A DNA stretch of 64,000 nt from Agelaius tricolor (taxonomy: Eukaryota; Chordata; Aves; Passeriformes; Icteridae), in NCBI GenBank assembly GCA_023055355.1, contig JALJCS010000004.1:17328001-17392000 (forward strand), written 5' to 3'. Of this stretch, positions 23,101 through 35,074 are shown one piece after another (the stretch's first letter is position 1; each line of letters starts with the position of its first letter). Both the position numbers and the translations under genes were made by a program. The notes under the pieces were generated by a model, which was not told the origin of the DNA, ran no database searches, and was given only the letters and a program-made list of their open reading frames with translations.

Positions 23101-26100
23101 TAAAATTTCACTTTGGATCAGTCTTGAATTTCTCTGACAGTTTTATAACCAAATTAAAAAATCAAATATTCAGACATAACCTTCTACTACAATACTATTG
23201 GTCTCCAGCAAAGAGAAGATGAGTGATAAATATAACTGCTCTAAGAAAGCTTACTGAATGTCTACTTAAATGCCATTATGTTCCCATAAAATATGTGATT
23301 CATCTTCTTTTTATGTTCCCACAGAATATGTAAAATTGGGATGCTTGCTGTTCCCACCAGTCTCAAGTCCAGGGTACAAACAGTTAAGCTTCTGCAAAAT
23401 AAAATCTGAATAGCTTTGTAGGTATCAAATTGATTTATGAACTGTCTCACTCATTGTGCTTCTTCTTCATACTGTAATGAAAATAAGGCCCATTGTATCC
23501 ACCCTTTTCTTTCCCCCTGCCCCCTGCCTCTGTTGCATTTACTTCTACCAAAACCTGACTTCCAAAGACCACCTTTCCCTCCTCATGGCTGAGCTGACTT
23601 TCTGTAAATGGACCATCTGTAGGGACTGATTTGCACACTGCTGGAGTTGTACCCACTCCCTGCTCTGCCCACAGACAAAATGCAGGAAAGGAAGCCTGGA
23701 CTACTAACACACTCCTAGCTCCATTGGTTAGCCAGGGTTTTGTCCCTGGTATTTGGCTTTGCAGGCCATTTAAACAGATTATGAAGGCTCTCTTCAGCAG
23801 ACTTTCAGCATGGTCAGGATGTCTGGAAAAGGAGATGACTTACAGGTATGACTCAATGCCTGCTGCGAGTCATCAGGAGCTTTTCCTAGTTCGCTTCTAA
23901 GCAAATTATGCTTTAAGACAATTGTCCAGACAATCCTCAGTAATCCACCTCAGTAAGCCACCACCAGTAAGTGAATCTAGATGGGTCCACAGCCTCCAAA
24001 ACTAGCTGGTGGGCAAGTTTCCATTGATTCAGAAGGTGAAAACCCAGAGACAGGCAGCACGCAGTGCCAGGCTCCTCCTCACACCTCACCAGACCTCCTC
24101 AAGGCAGGAGTGTTTCTGGAGGTTCTGTCTGTGTCCCCTGGGCCGGCTGGTGTGCCAGCAGTGCAGAGGTGATGGTACTGCCTTCTCCACAGGAGCAGCC
24201 AGGCAAGCAGCAGTCCTGCTGCCCCTGGCAGGAGCAGGCAGCAGCAGGGCTGGCTGGTGGGAAGGACAGTGTTGTGTGCCCCAGCTCCAGCAGTGTGCCC
24301 CAGCCACTGTGCTGGGGTTATGAAGAGCTGGAAAGAGGTCAGGTGTGTCATGCTCTGTGGTTGCAAATAAAGGTACTAATTAATGTTTGGGATACGAACA
24401 CGAACTTGAATTTAGCAGAAGGCACACTTACAATGGAACAGGATAGTCTGTGCCCTGGCAGACATACTCTAAAGAGAACAATAGTGTGCCTGTGGGTAAA
24501 GTCCTTGGTGGATGTCCCATTGGCCTCATGCTTGAGATGCTTTTGTAGCACCATGACACCCTTTGCACCCTTGCACATGCTGGAAAGGATAGCACTGAGC
24601 ACTCATGGAGGATGCTGAGAGGCTTTCTGAGTTACCTGGAGATAGTGACAGCGTGAGGGGCTGACAGTAGAAAAGTGAAATACATGAAAGGCTCTGAAGC
24701 TTGCCTGGCACTGCCTCCCACACAGCTATGGTGTCCTGACAACCTCATGTTGGTGCAGCCATGGCTCAGGAGCAGAGCAGAGGACACTGGGCGTGCCGTG
24801 ACACCAGCAGCTGCACAGGGACCTGGAACCTTCTGCAAATAGGGCAGTACTCCAATCACACTGAGCCTTTGCTTGCCTTGTTTTGTGTCCTCACCTTTTG
24901 CAGTCTTTTTCCAAAATCTGATAAATAAACAGTCCTAAAAACAAGCAAACCTGGGTCTCATTAAGGGAGGGTACAGTCCCAAGCCTGTGAGCCTTGAGGT
25001 GGCTGGCAGCAACCAGGGGCCCTGGGCAATCCTTGGTGGCAGGGCCATGGTGTGGGCAGCCAGCTCTCTTTACAGGGACTAGCTGGCCATGGCTTGGCTC
25101 CGTGTCACCCACAGCCTTTGGCCCAGCTGGTACACCAGCGTGCCTGGGTCACCAGGCCAGCCCATTCCCAGAATTGCCATCTGCCTGCACAATGCTTCCA
25201 AAATCTGTTTGTTCTGCTGTCCCAATAAGCAGTGTTTCACAGCCACGAGCCTGACTGCAGTGCTCACAGAGTGACACAGTGCTCTGGATAAATTTCAAAG
25301 GGGAGAGAAAAGGATTTGGGACATTAAAAAAAAACAACTTTCATTTTGCTAAATAGGATGATCTCAGGGAAATCTAGGCAAGTGTATCTCTTCTGGAAAT
25401 TCAAGGTTACACTCTGGTCTCTGGTGATGCTTTTTGAAATGTAAATTTTTGAAATTTAAACTATGGGAGGTGTTGCTTACAAACAAGGCCAAGGAAATCA
25501 CAAAGCAAGATAAAACAGATAGGACATATAGTTACCTTCATGAAAGCAAATTTATCAATGAGATAAGTTATGTCCTGACAATTCTAATACAAGCCCAAAG
25601 TGGTTGTGAAACAATTACTCCACATCTCTGATTCAAATACTGCACATGTATATGTGCCTTACTGTTGATACATTTAGTCATCACATCTCAGACACTCATT
25701 TGAAGGGAAAGTTCCTCAGGAAAAGTAGCCAGAGCTGAAGTAACAACATCAAGGAAGAAAAACTGGCAGCTCTCGATAAAGCTTGCTTCAGCTTACCACT
25801 TGTTTCAAGATATTGTCCTGATGACTGATCACAGGAATGCTGAGGACACATGATCCAAATGGAGCTGCCACAGACTCTTTGGCCAAAGGATGGAAAAAAT
25901 AACCAAGCTACCAGTCCGGCTGTGCTCTACTATGTATTTATGCTCAGCTTTGGCGAAGGGAGTCAGCTAAGTAATTGCAGGCCTTGTTTATGCATTGTTT
26001 TGTTCATGTGACTGCCTGGATCCAGCCTTTTTACTCCTGAACCACTGTGCTCTCACTGCTGGCTGCTGCCGAGATGCATGCCTGCCTGTGCAAGAGGCTG

Positions 26101-28585
26101 CTGCTCCTGCTGCTGCATGGAGAGAGGGCCTTTGTGGGCTGCCTTTGGGGCACCTCCCCTTGGGCAATGGAGCAGGCCTGCACTCCCCAGCAGCCTGCAT
26201 GCTCAGAGAAGCCAGCCTGAATGTGGAAACATGCACCTACTTGTCCCACAGAAAATCCCAGCAGGAAAATGGAGGGAGCCTACTTCAGAGTATCACTTTC
26301 CACATCTCACATTTTTTCACCTCTGACCCAAAGATGGGCCAGCAATGACATAACAGCGAGACAGAAAAGCCCGTTCAACATTACGCCAGAAGTCTTTCCT
26401 TTGCCCCTCCCCTTAACTTCATACCTACAACTTTCAGAGGATCAGCTTTATGTCTGTGCACCACTCTAATGGCAATTAGCAAACTTTTTAAGTGTTTGAG
26501 CAGAATTCATATCATAAAATAGGTTTCTACAGGCAACCTGAACAGAGTGAATCTCATTTTAAGATGAGATTTTATTAAGTTATAAGCCGCCCATCTTCAG
26601 TAGCACAACATTACTGATGTTCCTGCATAGGTTCAAGCTGTGTAAGTAGGACACAGCACAGGCCAGAACTGCAAAGAGATCTCCTGTTTTCTTGATCCTC
26701 CTGCCAGCAGGGAATTTCTCACATGCTGGTAGCATGCAAGCACTGTCACATTGTACTTCTCTGTGTGTCTGTCATAGGTCTATGAGCAGGGACAGATAAA
26801 AAGACCCCAAACAGTGCTGTAGAACTGAAGATCAAAGATGCAGAGTTTCCAGAATTACATGCTACTCCAGAAACCTGAAAGCTTTTTAATAACAAGGAAA
26901 TGGGGTCATATTTGGAAATGTGGGAAAGATGGATTACAGGAGGATACACTGAACTTCTATCACTTATTGTAAGAGAAAAGGCAAACGAATCCATAGACAC
27001 ACAGTAGCAGTGAGCAAAATTCAATGACCTGCCACATAGGAAAAACATTAAATCCATGATTTTGCTGTGGTTTTTTTCTCCCCTACAGATGTCTTCTTCA
27101 CTGGGCTTGCATTATACCTTCAGTAAAACATATTGCAAGTGTGCCCTGCTTATGAATTCAACTTATCTTCTGGGTACACTTTAGTAATTCACAAGTATAT
27201 GATAAATGGTTCACATGACAAAGCCCTGGCCTTTAACTGACTCAGAGTTTATTTACATCAACAATTTACTATAGCAAAAACTCACCTTAAACATGTTGGC
27301 TTTGTTCCGTGATTGCATGATTTCCAGGTTTTAAAGAGGAGGAACACACCTATAGAGTGATCCAGCACCTGACCAAGGAATCACTGGTTCAGGGAGAACA
27401 CTGCGAAAAACTTCTGCCTCTGTCTGACATTTGAGAACTACTGAGATTTTTTTGAACTATATCAAAATACTGAGCTTATGAGTTTATTCACAAAAAAAAA
27501 AAAAAATTCACTTTTTGTGATTTGTCCTGGGCATGCTTTGTGCTGAAAAAGTCAACAATCTGAGCTAATTTGCTACCTATAAATAAGTGCAGATCAGTGC
27601 AGCTGTGTCTAGAATTGTAATGAGCCAAATCAAAACTGGCGTAATGGACCAGTATGGCTCAAGAAAGGCAACGTGTGTTTTCCTACAGAAGACAGCACAC
27701 AGAGCAGCTTTTTGAGCACATTTTGGGAACCCCAGACTATAACATGTAATGTCATTGCACTGTCTGGGACTGACAGCATCCATGGAAATGTGAAATGATT
27801 TAAGAGTAAGGCATGCAAGAGGAGAAAGAGGAAGAAGAATGGGATATGGGCTTTGCAAAAGCTCCATGTCTGCATCTGCAGGGGCTCTGCCAAGTGAAGT
27901 CGGTCCTGGAGCCAGACAAGCATTGGCAGGAGCCAGCATCAGGGGACAATGTCAAGGAAGGGAGGAGCAAGCACTGAACAAAACAGAGTAGAGTGCATAT
28001 GGGTTTCATGTGGGGCCAATACAGCTTTATCCAGGCGGGAATGCTTAGGGCACAAAAGACTTTTAATGGTTTTTGCACATGCAGACCCACGCACTGTCTG
28101 CAGTAGGAGATAAGCACAGTGTGGGATGTTCTCTGAACATCTGCAGAGCAGTCACTGCTCTTCGCAGAAACACTCTCCAGTCACACAGTGGGTGGGAGCA
28201 GCAAAAGCCAAGAGAAGTGTACCCTACATGGCTACACACCTGAAATAAATTTTCAAATGCTTGGCCAGCTCCTTCTCTTAGCAGGCTCTGTTACCCGATC
28301 CTCAGTGACACTGAGACCTGATGTGTGTTTCTCTGGCCTTAAATCTGTCTTTGCAAGCCATTTGGGAGCTAAGATGAAAGGGTGAATTAACTTGTGGCAG
28401 CTCCAGGAGGCTGGCAAAGGAGGATGCGATCTAACAAGGCTTTCTTCCTCTGTCCATTCTGAGTAGTGACCAAGCTGAATTTCCCTTGAGTATCAAGGTC
28501 CAAAAATAAGTATGTTCTGAGAACACCTGCAGAATGAGAAAGCTAATGGGTAATTTATGGGTAAAAAAATGGGGTAAAATTTAGA
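20160..28585. other. Long intergenic stretch, no gene recognised
   Basis: Contents noted: a three-copy 17-18 bp tandem array at 22538-22588 and an A14 run near 27491. The segment 23980-25270 is less AT-rich, with several overlapping frames (up to 184 codons, 24064-24618) that change frame between strands and match no family I know. 26040-26230 is similar. Nothing here shows splice-flanked exons or RNA-gene structure. Confidence 0.45.
22538..22588. repeat. Three-copy tandem array, unit 17-18 bp
   Basis: The unit AATTTGGGTACCTGCAA is repeated three times with minor changes (second copy GTACTTAC; third with an extra TT). Each copy holds GGTAC. It is simple tandem duplication without coding content. 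Confidence 0.85.
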
Positions 28586-28589
28586 TTTG

Positions 28590-29290
28590 AAAAGTCTACT
28601 GGAAGGCATCCAGTCCACCATCCTTCTCAAAGCAGGGCTAGTAAACTCTGAAGTGAGACCAGACCATTTTTTGTCAAGCTCTGAATATCTCCTGGGATGG
28701 GAAGCCTACGCAGTGTAAACACCCACCAGGAAAAAAACTGTTCTTCTTTACAGGTTGCTCCAATTTCCCATTGCTGAAATTTGTTGGCAGTTTGCCTCTT
28801 ATCCTCCTGTGCAGGGCCCAGCAGGGTTTGGTTCCCATCTTCTCTACAGCTACCCATTAGGGAGTTGACAGCAGCAATTGATCAAGCACTCCAGTCCCCT
28901 CACTGCCTGGACTTGCTCCAAGTTATCGGTATCTTTCATGTGCAGGACACAGGACTCCAGCTGCAGCCTCACCAGTGCTGAGAAGAGAGGAAAAAACCAC
29001 ATCCCCCCAAGCAGGCCAGGGTGCAATTTTCTTGCTGGATGGCCCACTCAATGTGCCTGCCAGCAGCACCCTCACCACCTGTTCTGCACAGAAACTACTC
29101 TGGACAATCAGCCCCCAGCTCACAGTGTTGCATGGGGGGGGGTCACACCATCCTCAGGGACAGGTTTTACATTTATTGCCATCGACTGGGGGCTGCCATG
29201 AGCTCCAGCTTGTTGGTGAGACCCTGCATGGCAGAGCTGACCCTGACCTCCTCGCCTCCACGCTGGACCCTCAGACTCAGGCTGTTCTCA
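28590..29290 (-). mobile_element. Old, diverged CR1 LINE, antisense on plus
   Basis: Read on the minus strand, the element shows CR1 landmarks in order: a word equivalent to CACTGGTGAGGCTGCAGCTG near 28978-28959, and a 3' portion reading CCTGCTTTGAGAAGGATGGT near 28636-28617 that corresponds to the usual CR1 ending. Divergence is higher than in the 14.4-kb and 53-kb copies, and the 5' limit near 29200-29290 is uncertain. Frames on both strands over it are shadows of this decayed element. Confidence 0.75.
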
Positions 29291-29399
29291 TCCCTGCATG
29301 CCAAGACTGGGACAAATGTCCAAAGCTTTGACGGTGGAAATGAGATCCACCACACTTTACCCATTGGCTCCATATGTCCCTTCAACACATAGTAACTGC

Positions 29400-30870
29400 A
29401 GACCAGCCCCTCCTCCGAAGGAAAAGAACAGGGGAGTTTTTTTGCACAATAAAAATTCTACACAGTAAAAATTCTACAAAATTTTTGTTGTCAGTTTCAG
29501 AAATTGACTTCATGCTCCCTGAGGATTTTTGCCAAACACAGAATTAAAACCATCTTTTTCAAAAACTCCTCCTTAGTAAAATGCATATTAGTTGTCCATC
29601 ACTCTTCTTTCCTTTGAGGCACAGCATCCCTAGAGCATAAGTTGTTTTCTGCTAGTTGATTTCCTTCAGTATTGCACAGTTAGATTTATCATTTATCTTT
29701 TTTTGGTTTTTCAGCAATTAGTTTCACTTTAGCAGTGCCCTCATAGTTTCATTATATTTCAAGAATGAAACTTTAAAGAAAAATTATAGAAACTGTAGCC
29801 CTGTGATATTTCAGAAAAGTGTTCTGGATCTCAATTTGTCTTTCTTTCTAAGGTCAAACAATACATACAAAATTAATTTCTAAACATAACCAGTAGAGAT
29901 ATTTCCCCCTCACAAACTAGTTTAAAAACTTAAGATGACATGCATCTCAATGTCTCAAAAGACAGAACACAAAGAAGTTACTTTCCTCATTTCTCCTTTC
30001 TTAAGATGAGATAATGAACTTGGCCTATAGTAAAAATAGCTGTGGACCACTACTCTCTTCTTTAAGTCAAAAGTTTAATTCCTTTTCACAGAGTATAGTT
30101 ACAGAAGGATATCAAAATCTGCAAGTATGCTTTTGCTCTGAAATGCTGTCTCCAGTTTTGCTGCTTGAAGGCTTCCAAAACAGAGATGAAAAAATTATCA
30201 TGGGCTCCAGACCTTGACCTGCAGGCATCATCCACTGAGCAGTTGATTTTTTTAAGAAAGGTCATTTTGTCTTTGCCTTCAGCTTACCCTAAAGACAATA
30301 TGGCTGGTGGTTTTGATTCACAGAAGTCTTTTTCTGCAGAAAGATTGCAGTGACCCAGGATTTTGTTTAGGAGTCTCAAAAAGTCAAGTCAGCCTGAACA
30401 CATTTCTCTTCACAGCATCCATGTTCTTGGGGCAAGCTATATACAAGTGTTAGCCAATACACTTCTCTTCCAAGACACTGGAGAAAGTTACATCCAATAG
30501 TTCACAGGGGGGAAAAAAGTACAGCAATATCCTTAGGAAAGCACAAGGGTGGAATTAAAATTACTTCTGTTTTGCCAAGACTTGCCAGGACATTGTGCCC
30601 TTGCTAATCCTCCAAAACCTTTGGTGGAAAAAGCCCTTCCATTGTGGGTAAAATATCCCTCTATAAACAACTAGTAAGCAACACGAAGGTTAGATTCTTG
30701 GCAGGGATATAATAATAATAAAAATAACAACAAGAACCAGCTGTGCTAAACTTTTGACCATGCTTCTTTAAACAAAGGAGCACCACCTTACAGCCAAGAT
30801 GTTTACACGGGCTGCTGGTCTCCACTGATCACCCCTAGCACCCACTGCAATTCTAAACTGGACTACTTCT
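29400..30870. other. Intergenic DNA, nothing recognised
   Basis: AT-rich unique-looking sequence. A small duplication of the AATAAAAATTCTACA type lies near 29448-29477. No gene, RNA or further retroelement was identified. Confidence 0.5.
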
Positions 30871-30875
30871 CAATG

Positions 30876-31039
30876 AGTGCTCCTGTGCATGCAAAATTAT
30901 AAAATTACCAAAATAACATTGCCTCCTTTGTATGATTTGAGCAGGAGGGGAAAAAAAAACATCATGTTTATTTGACATAATTTTATCAGCTCTTGGCTCC
31001 TCAAGGTGGCATTTCTGAATATTTGGGGTTCCCTGCTTA
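30876..31039 (+). repeat. Diverged direct repeat, copy A
   Basis: This segment aligns colinearly with copy B at 32772-32936. Shared landmarks in order are AGTGCTCCTGT, ACCAAA, TTGTATGATTTG, a G/A-rich stretch, TTTGACA, AATTTT and GTTCCCTGCTT. By eye about 70 percent of positions agree, and the central part needs no gap. It could be two copies of an ancient dispersed repeat or an old local duplication. I do not recognise the family. Confidence 0.75.
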
Positions 31040-31044
31040 CTTAC

Positions 31045-32765
31045 CAACTCACAGCCTCTGCTCATCTTCAGCTCTTGCATGTCTTATTGCATGCAGCACA
31101 TGGAGCACATCTGCCCTACACTTTTCTTTTATAAAGGGTAAACAGTCTCTAACTTTATAAATAAATGGCTTCCCAAACATCATTATTGTTTTTTTCTTGA
31201 AGGGGGCTACATCTGTCGAAGGCCTTGCAGGCTCTTCGAAGAAAACTGTGAATCACAATCAGATGCACAATGGCTACATTTCAGTTTTATGTTTCTCCCC
31301 TATTTCATTTTTAATTTTGACTGCATTACTGCCATGCCAGGAAAACATGCCTTTGTCTTTTTCAGCCTGCATGACTGTGAGTGTGGGTGAGTGTGCATAG
31401 TTGGAGCAACAGCCCACATGCTTACAAGATAGATAGACTTGTTGGCTAATCATCCTGGCTGGGGACACAGAGAGAGAGAGGGAGAGAACAGCAGCTGAGG
31501 TAACTGTGCAGGAATGCAGAGTACACAGCAGTGATGCCATGCTGAGTTTCAGTCCCCCACGTACACTCAAAAAACTAAAACTGTATTACAATCATCATTA
31601 AGGTAGAAAAGGCAGACCATAAGTCTTGGAAGAGCAGAATTCCCTTTCCTACAAAAAGATGTGCTCAGGTTTGGCTGTAGAATCCAAAACTCACTTCCCT
31701 ACTTCCTCTTTCACACACTGTAGAAAAATGAGCAGGTGCCTTTGAAGGTGGGCTTTCTTGTAGTGCTTTATTTTTTGAAGGGACCTGCACACAATGCCTC
31801 CATAAAGGAATCCAATATTTCAACATGACAACCTAGGTTGTGCCTCTAATTAAAAGTACATACCAAAAGTAAACATAGGAACATTTTCCCAGAGGAACAG
31901 AAGCTAAGCAAAGCTGAAGACAGTTAGACCACAAGGGAGACGTTTGCATCCTATCCAGCAAAGAGGGATGTATCTTAGCTGCATCATGCCCCCACCTTAC
32001 AAAGGGTATCCAGCATAGGTTCTGTGTGTTTCAGATCCTTCAGCAGAATGAGCTGCACTGGCATGATGCTTATAGTCTCGAGGTCACAGTTCTCATTATC
32101 ATGCAAGTACTAGGGAAAGTCAAGGGTGGGATAAATCCCAAAGGACTCCAAAGCATTCGACCAGCCTCCCAAGGGAGACAGTCACAAAGTGACAGATTTA
32201 GTTCTCATCTCACCGCATTGAATTGGACAGAGCTACCACCACAGCAGTTTGGTCCAATGGTTATACTTTCCTATTAAAGATAAGCACAACATACCTCCTT
32301 TTCCAGCAGCAGCAGCACCTCTGTGAATTATGTAAGGGTGGCAGTTCACAAAACTGCTTTCAGAGGCTTCTCTTCCTCTCTGACTTTCTATTCTCTAACA
32401 ATATCCTACTATATAAATACATTCAAATAGGCCTCGTGGTTCTTTAAGCTTCTAAAAAATTTAGTATTTCTCCAGTGTTATTGCATGTTCCTGATGTAAT
32501 AACACTGTATGCAGAGGAGAGGTTCTCCTAATCCATGCTGGGTTTTCTGGGGGTATGCAAAATTCAGCAGTTTCAAATGTCCAGACCCGTTCTGTTTATG
32601 CCTGGTCAAGCAATGAAATGTTCCCAGAGAAAGGGCAAGAGTTTTTCTGTTCGGGGGAATTTGTGACAGCAACAGAATGATACTCCCCACAAAAGGGCCA
32701 ACTTAGAGTTAATTCTTGTGCAGTTTCATTCGCGTCTCTCCTCAAGCCACACAGCAATGACTAAT
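31045..32765. other. Spacer between the two diverged direct repeats
   Basis: Contains a short AG-rich run at 31468-31486 and otherwise unique-looking AT-rich DNA. No gene or known mobile element was recognised between the repeat copies. Confidence 0.5.
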
Positions 32766-32771
32766 ACGACC

Positions 32772-32936
32772 AGTGCTCCTGTACATGTAAAGTGATGGGG
32801 ACCAAACCAACATTTCTTCAGTTGTATGATTTGGGTGGGAGGAAAAATCCCTTCAGGTTTACTCAGCTTTCTTTGACAGAATTTTGTCAGCTGTTCCTTA
32901 GCTTGTGATTCCTGAATATTCTGGGTTCCCTGCTTG
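32772..32936 (+). repeat. Diverged direct repeat, copy B
   Basis: Partner of 30876-31039, same orientation and about 1.9 kb further on. Homology seems to begin at AGTGCTCCTG, perhaps some 25 bp earlier, and stops after TTCCCTGCTTG. The flanks on either side do not match, so the duplicated unit is short. Confidence 0.75.
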
Positions 32937-33639
32937 CCACAACACCAAGGATCTATGAAATAGTACTGTCTTAGCCAAACACCTAAAGATGAAAGTGTTC
33001 TTGAAAACTACTAGAGATGGCATTTTGCTGCAGGTAAAATTTTGGTTTCAGACAACATCTGTCTTGTGCTTCTTTGCTCAGGTCCACAGGTTGAGCTCAG
33101 AATTCAGGAAACAAGTTGCAGCCTTTGCCTTTAAAGCCTCCTCTGACCTCTGTCCCACCACTGCCAGAGAAACGAGTGCCTGTGTGGATACAGCTCTATA
33201 TGTTGAGATGGATCAGTAGGCAAAGAGGCTGAGAGCCACTTGATCACCTTGCCAAAGTGGCTTTTAGGTAGTGTAAAGCCTGCACCCCTGGGCTCTCTTC
33301 AGCTTGTATAAAGTAGTACAACCCTCTAGCTGGTGAAATTAGATGACACTGGAAAACACCTGGACTAGAACCTGGATCTCAAGAATTGACATTTGTACTT
33401 CTTTTTAACTTGTAAGTTGCAAGATATTTATGCCTCTTCTTTGAACACACCCATGTCTTCATCTTGGATGCATCCAAGCATCCAGCATCCCACAGAGAGC
33501 AGTCCCTGCCCAATTAAACCAAAAACAACCTTTTTCTGAGACACATATAGGACTTCACTTGCCATGTTTCTAAGAGATTTCCGGTTATATTTTTTTTTCT
33601 TTCATTTCTCCAAATATAGTTTGTCTCTCTTCCTGCAGT

Positions 33640-33890
33640 GTGTTACTGCATTAATTAATTAATTACCACTTAACCTTATTACTCAACTTTGGCATTAATA
33701 AGGTGGTTATGGCTGCACTTTTTCTTTCATGAGTGGCAACAGCAGGCACTAAATAATTATCAAAATACGACTATCAAAAGCACACATTGAACAGCAATAA
33801 TTTTTTCCTTAGTAGGCAGTATAGCCCTGACTGAATTTGAAAGCATAACTTAATCAGAATAAAAGACCTTTCTTCTAGACTAAATTAATA
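33640..33890. promoter_or_regulatory. Candidate AT-rich regulatory block (weak)
   Basis: The block is dense in TAAT/ATTA homeodomain cores, including the (TTAA)n run, and in TCF-like ATCAAAA words near 33759 and 33772. It has no retroelement signature. Motif density in AT-rich DNA is weak evidence and conservation is untested. Confidence 0.2.
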
Positions 33891-35051
33891 GTGCAGGCTG
33901 CAATCCTCTTTTGGAAAAGTCATACTCATTGACACGACTATTTGACTCTTCCAATGATACCTCTGCTCTTAAGCAAACAGAAAATGCATCTTCCACTTTT
34001 ACTCTAATGGGGAAGAAAGGATCTACAGAAGCAGATTGCAGGAAGCAGAGAAATCTCCTTGTCAGATATGTTTATACACTTCACCTGGGAACTCTATTTT
34101 TCTGTATTTCCAGAACATTTTTACTATGATTTTGACAACACACCTACTACGTATCTATCTCCAGCACCTGAATTTTAAGGATTCAGCCTCTGAATAAGTC
34201 ATGTTGAAAACATATCTTTTTACTACTGTGCTAGACACAGAAGTTCCCAGGGCTCAAAGTTTCTTGGGAGCTTCACATTTGGGAAGGATCCCTGTGGGCT
34301 TGCCCTTTCCTGATGCCCTTCTCTAGACATCTGCTCTTTGTCAGCAAGAGAAAAAAAAATATTAGATGGCAGGATAGACCTTAATTTTGAACCTCTACGG
34401 TTATGTATTTTGCTGAACTTTGTCCAAAAGTCAAGCTATACTGCTGACTGTTCAGAATGAATGTAAATGCTGGAAAAGGTACTTATGAACAATCAGGTGT
34501 TTCCACAACGTTATCTGTAAGAAAGAAAGCACTGGTAATGTCTAAATGAAACCAGGAAAGTCAGTAGTAACAAAGATATATTCCCTAATCCATCCTGCCA
34601 ATGTCCAGCATACCCTATGATTTTTTAATGGATTTTTCTGGTTTACTTTTAAAACTTGTTGTAATGCAGCATAGCAGAGTCCATCAATGGTACATCATAT
34701 CTAATTGGCATCTTACAAAAAGAATAAATACAAAGAAGTGTTGAAATAAAAATACACCCCAAACAACTGTAAGCAACTGGAAGGACAGTTTATCTTTCAG
34801 GAATAGGTCTCAAAATTAACATTATAATTTTTCTCTTTTGTTTTAATGATTTTTTAAATAATGGTTTAGGCACCAATAACTGCATCAAAGAGGGGCATTA
34901 GATAAGAAAAAAACAAATATTCTTAAATATTGCCTGTGCTTTCTAACTGTGTAAAGTCAATCTCTGCTACTTGGAAGCAGAAAGTCAGTAAGAAGTGCAA
35001 AAAAGGAAAAGGGCTAGTATTAAGGCACTTCTAGCAGGGATGATTATTACA

Positions 35052-35074
35052 GGCAATTAGGCTACATAATTGCC
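35052..35074. promoter_or_regulatory. Perfect inverted repeat of two homeodomain-like sites
   Basis: GGCAATTA at 35052-35059 and TAATTGCC at 35067-35074 are exact reverse complements across a 7-base spacer. Each arm contains the TAATT core typical of homeodomain binding. The surrounding 35000-35270 stretch is also regulatory-looking (ATTA and CATATG words), though unproven. Confidence 0.4.

Noticed and set aside
24064..24618. 184-codon plus-strand frame as a gene
   Set aside because: Low-information composition, overlapped by open frames in other phases, and no known motif.
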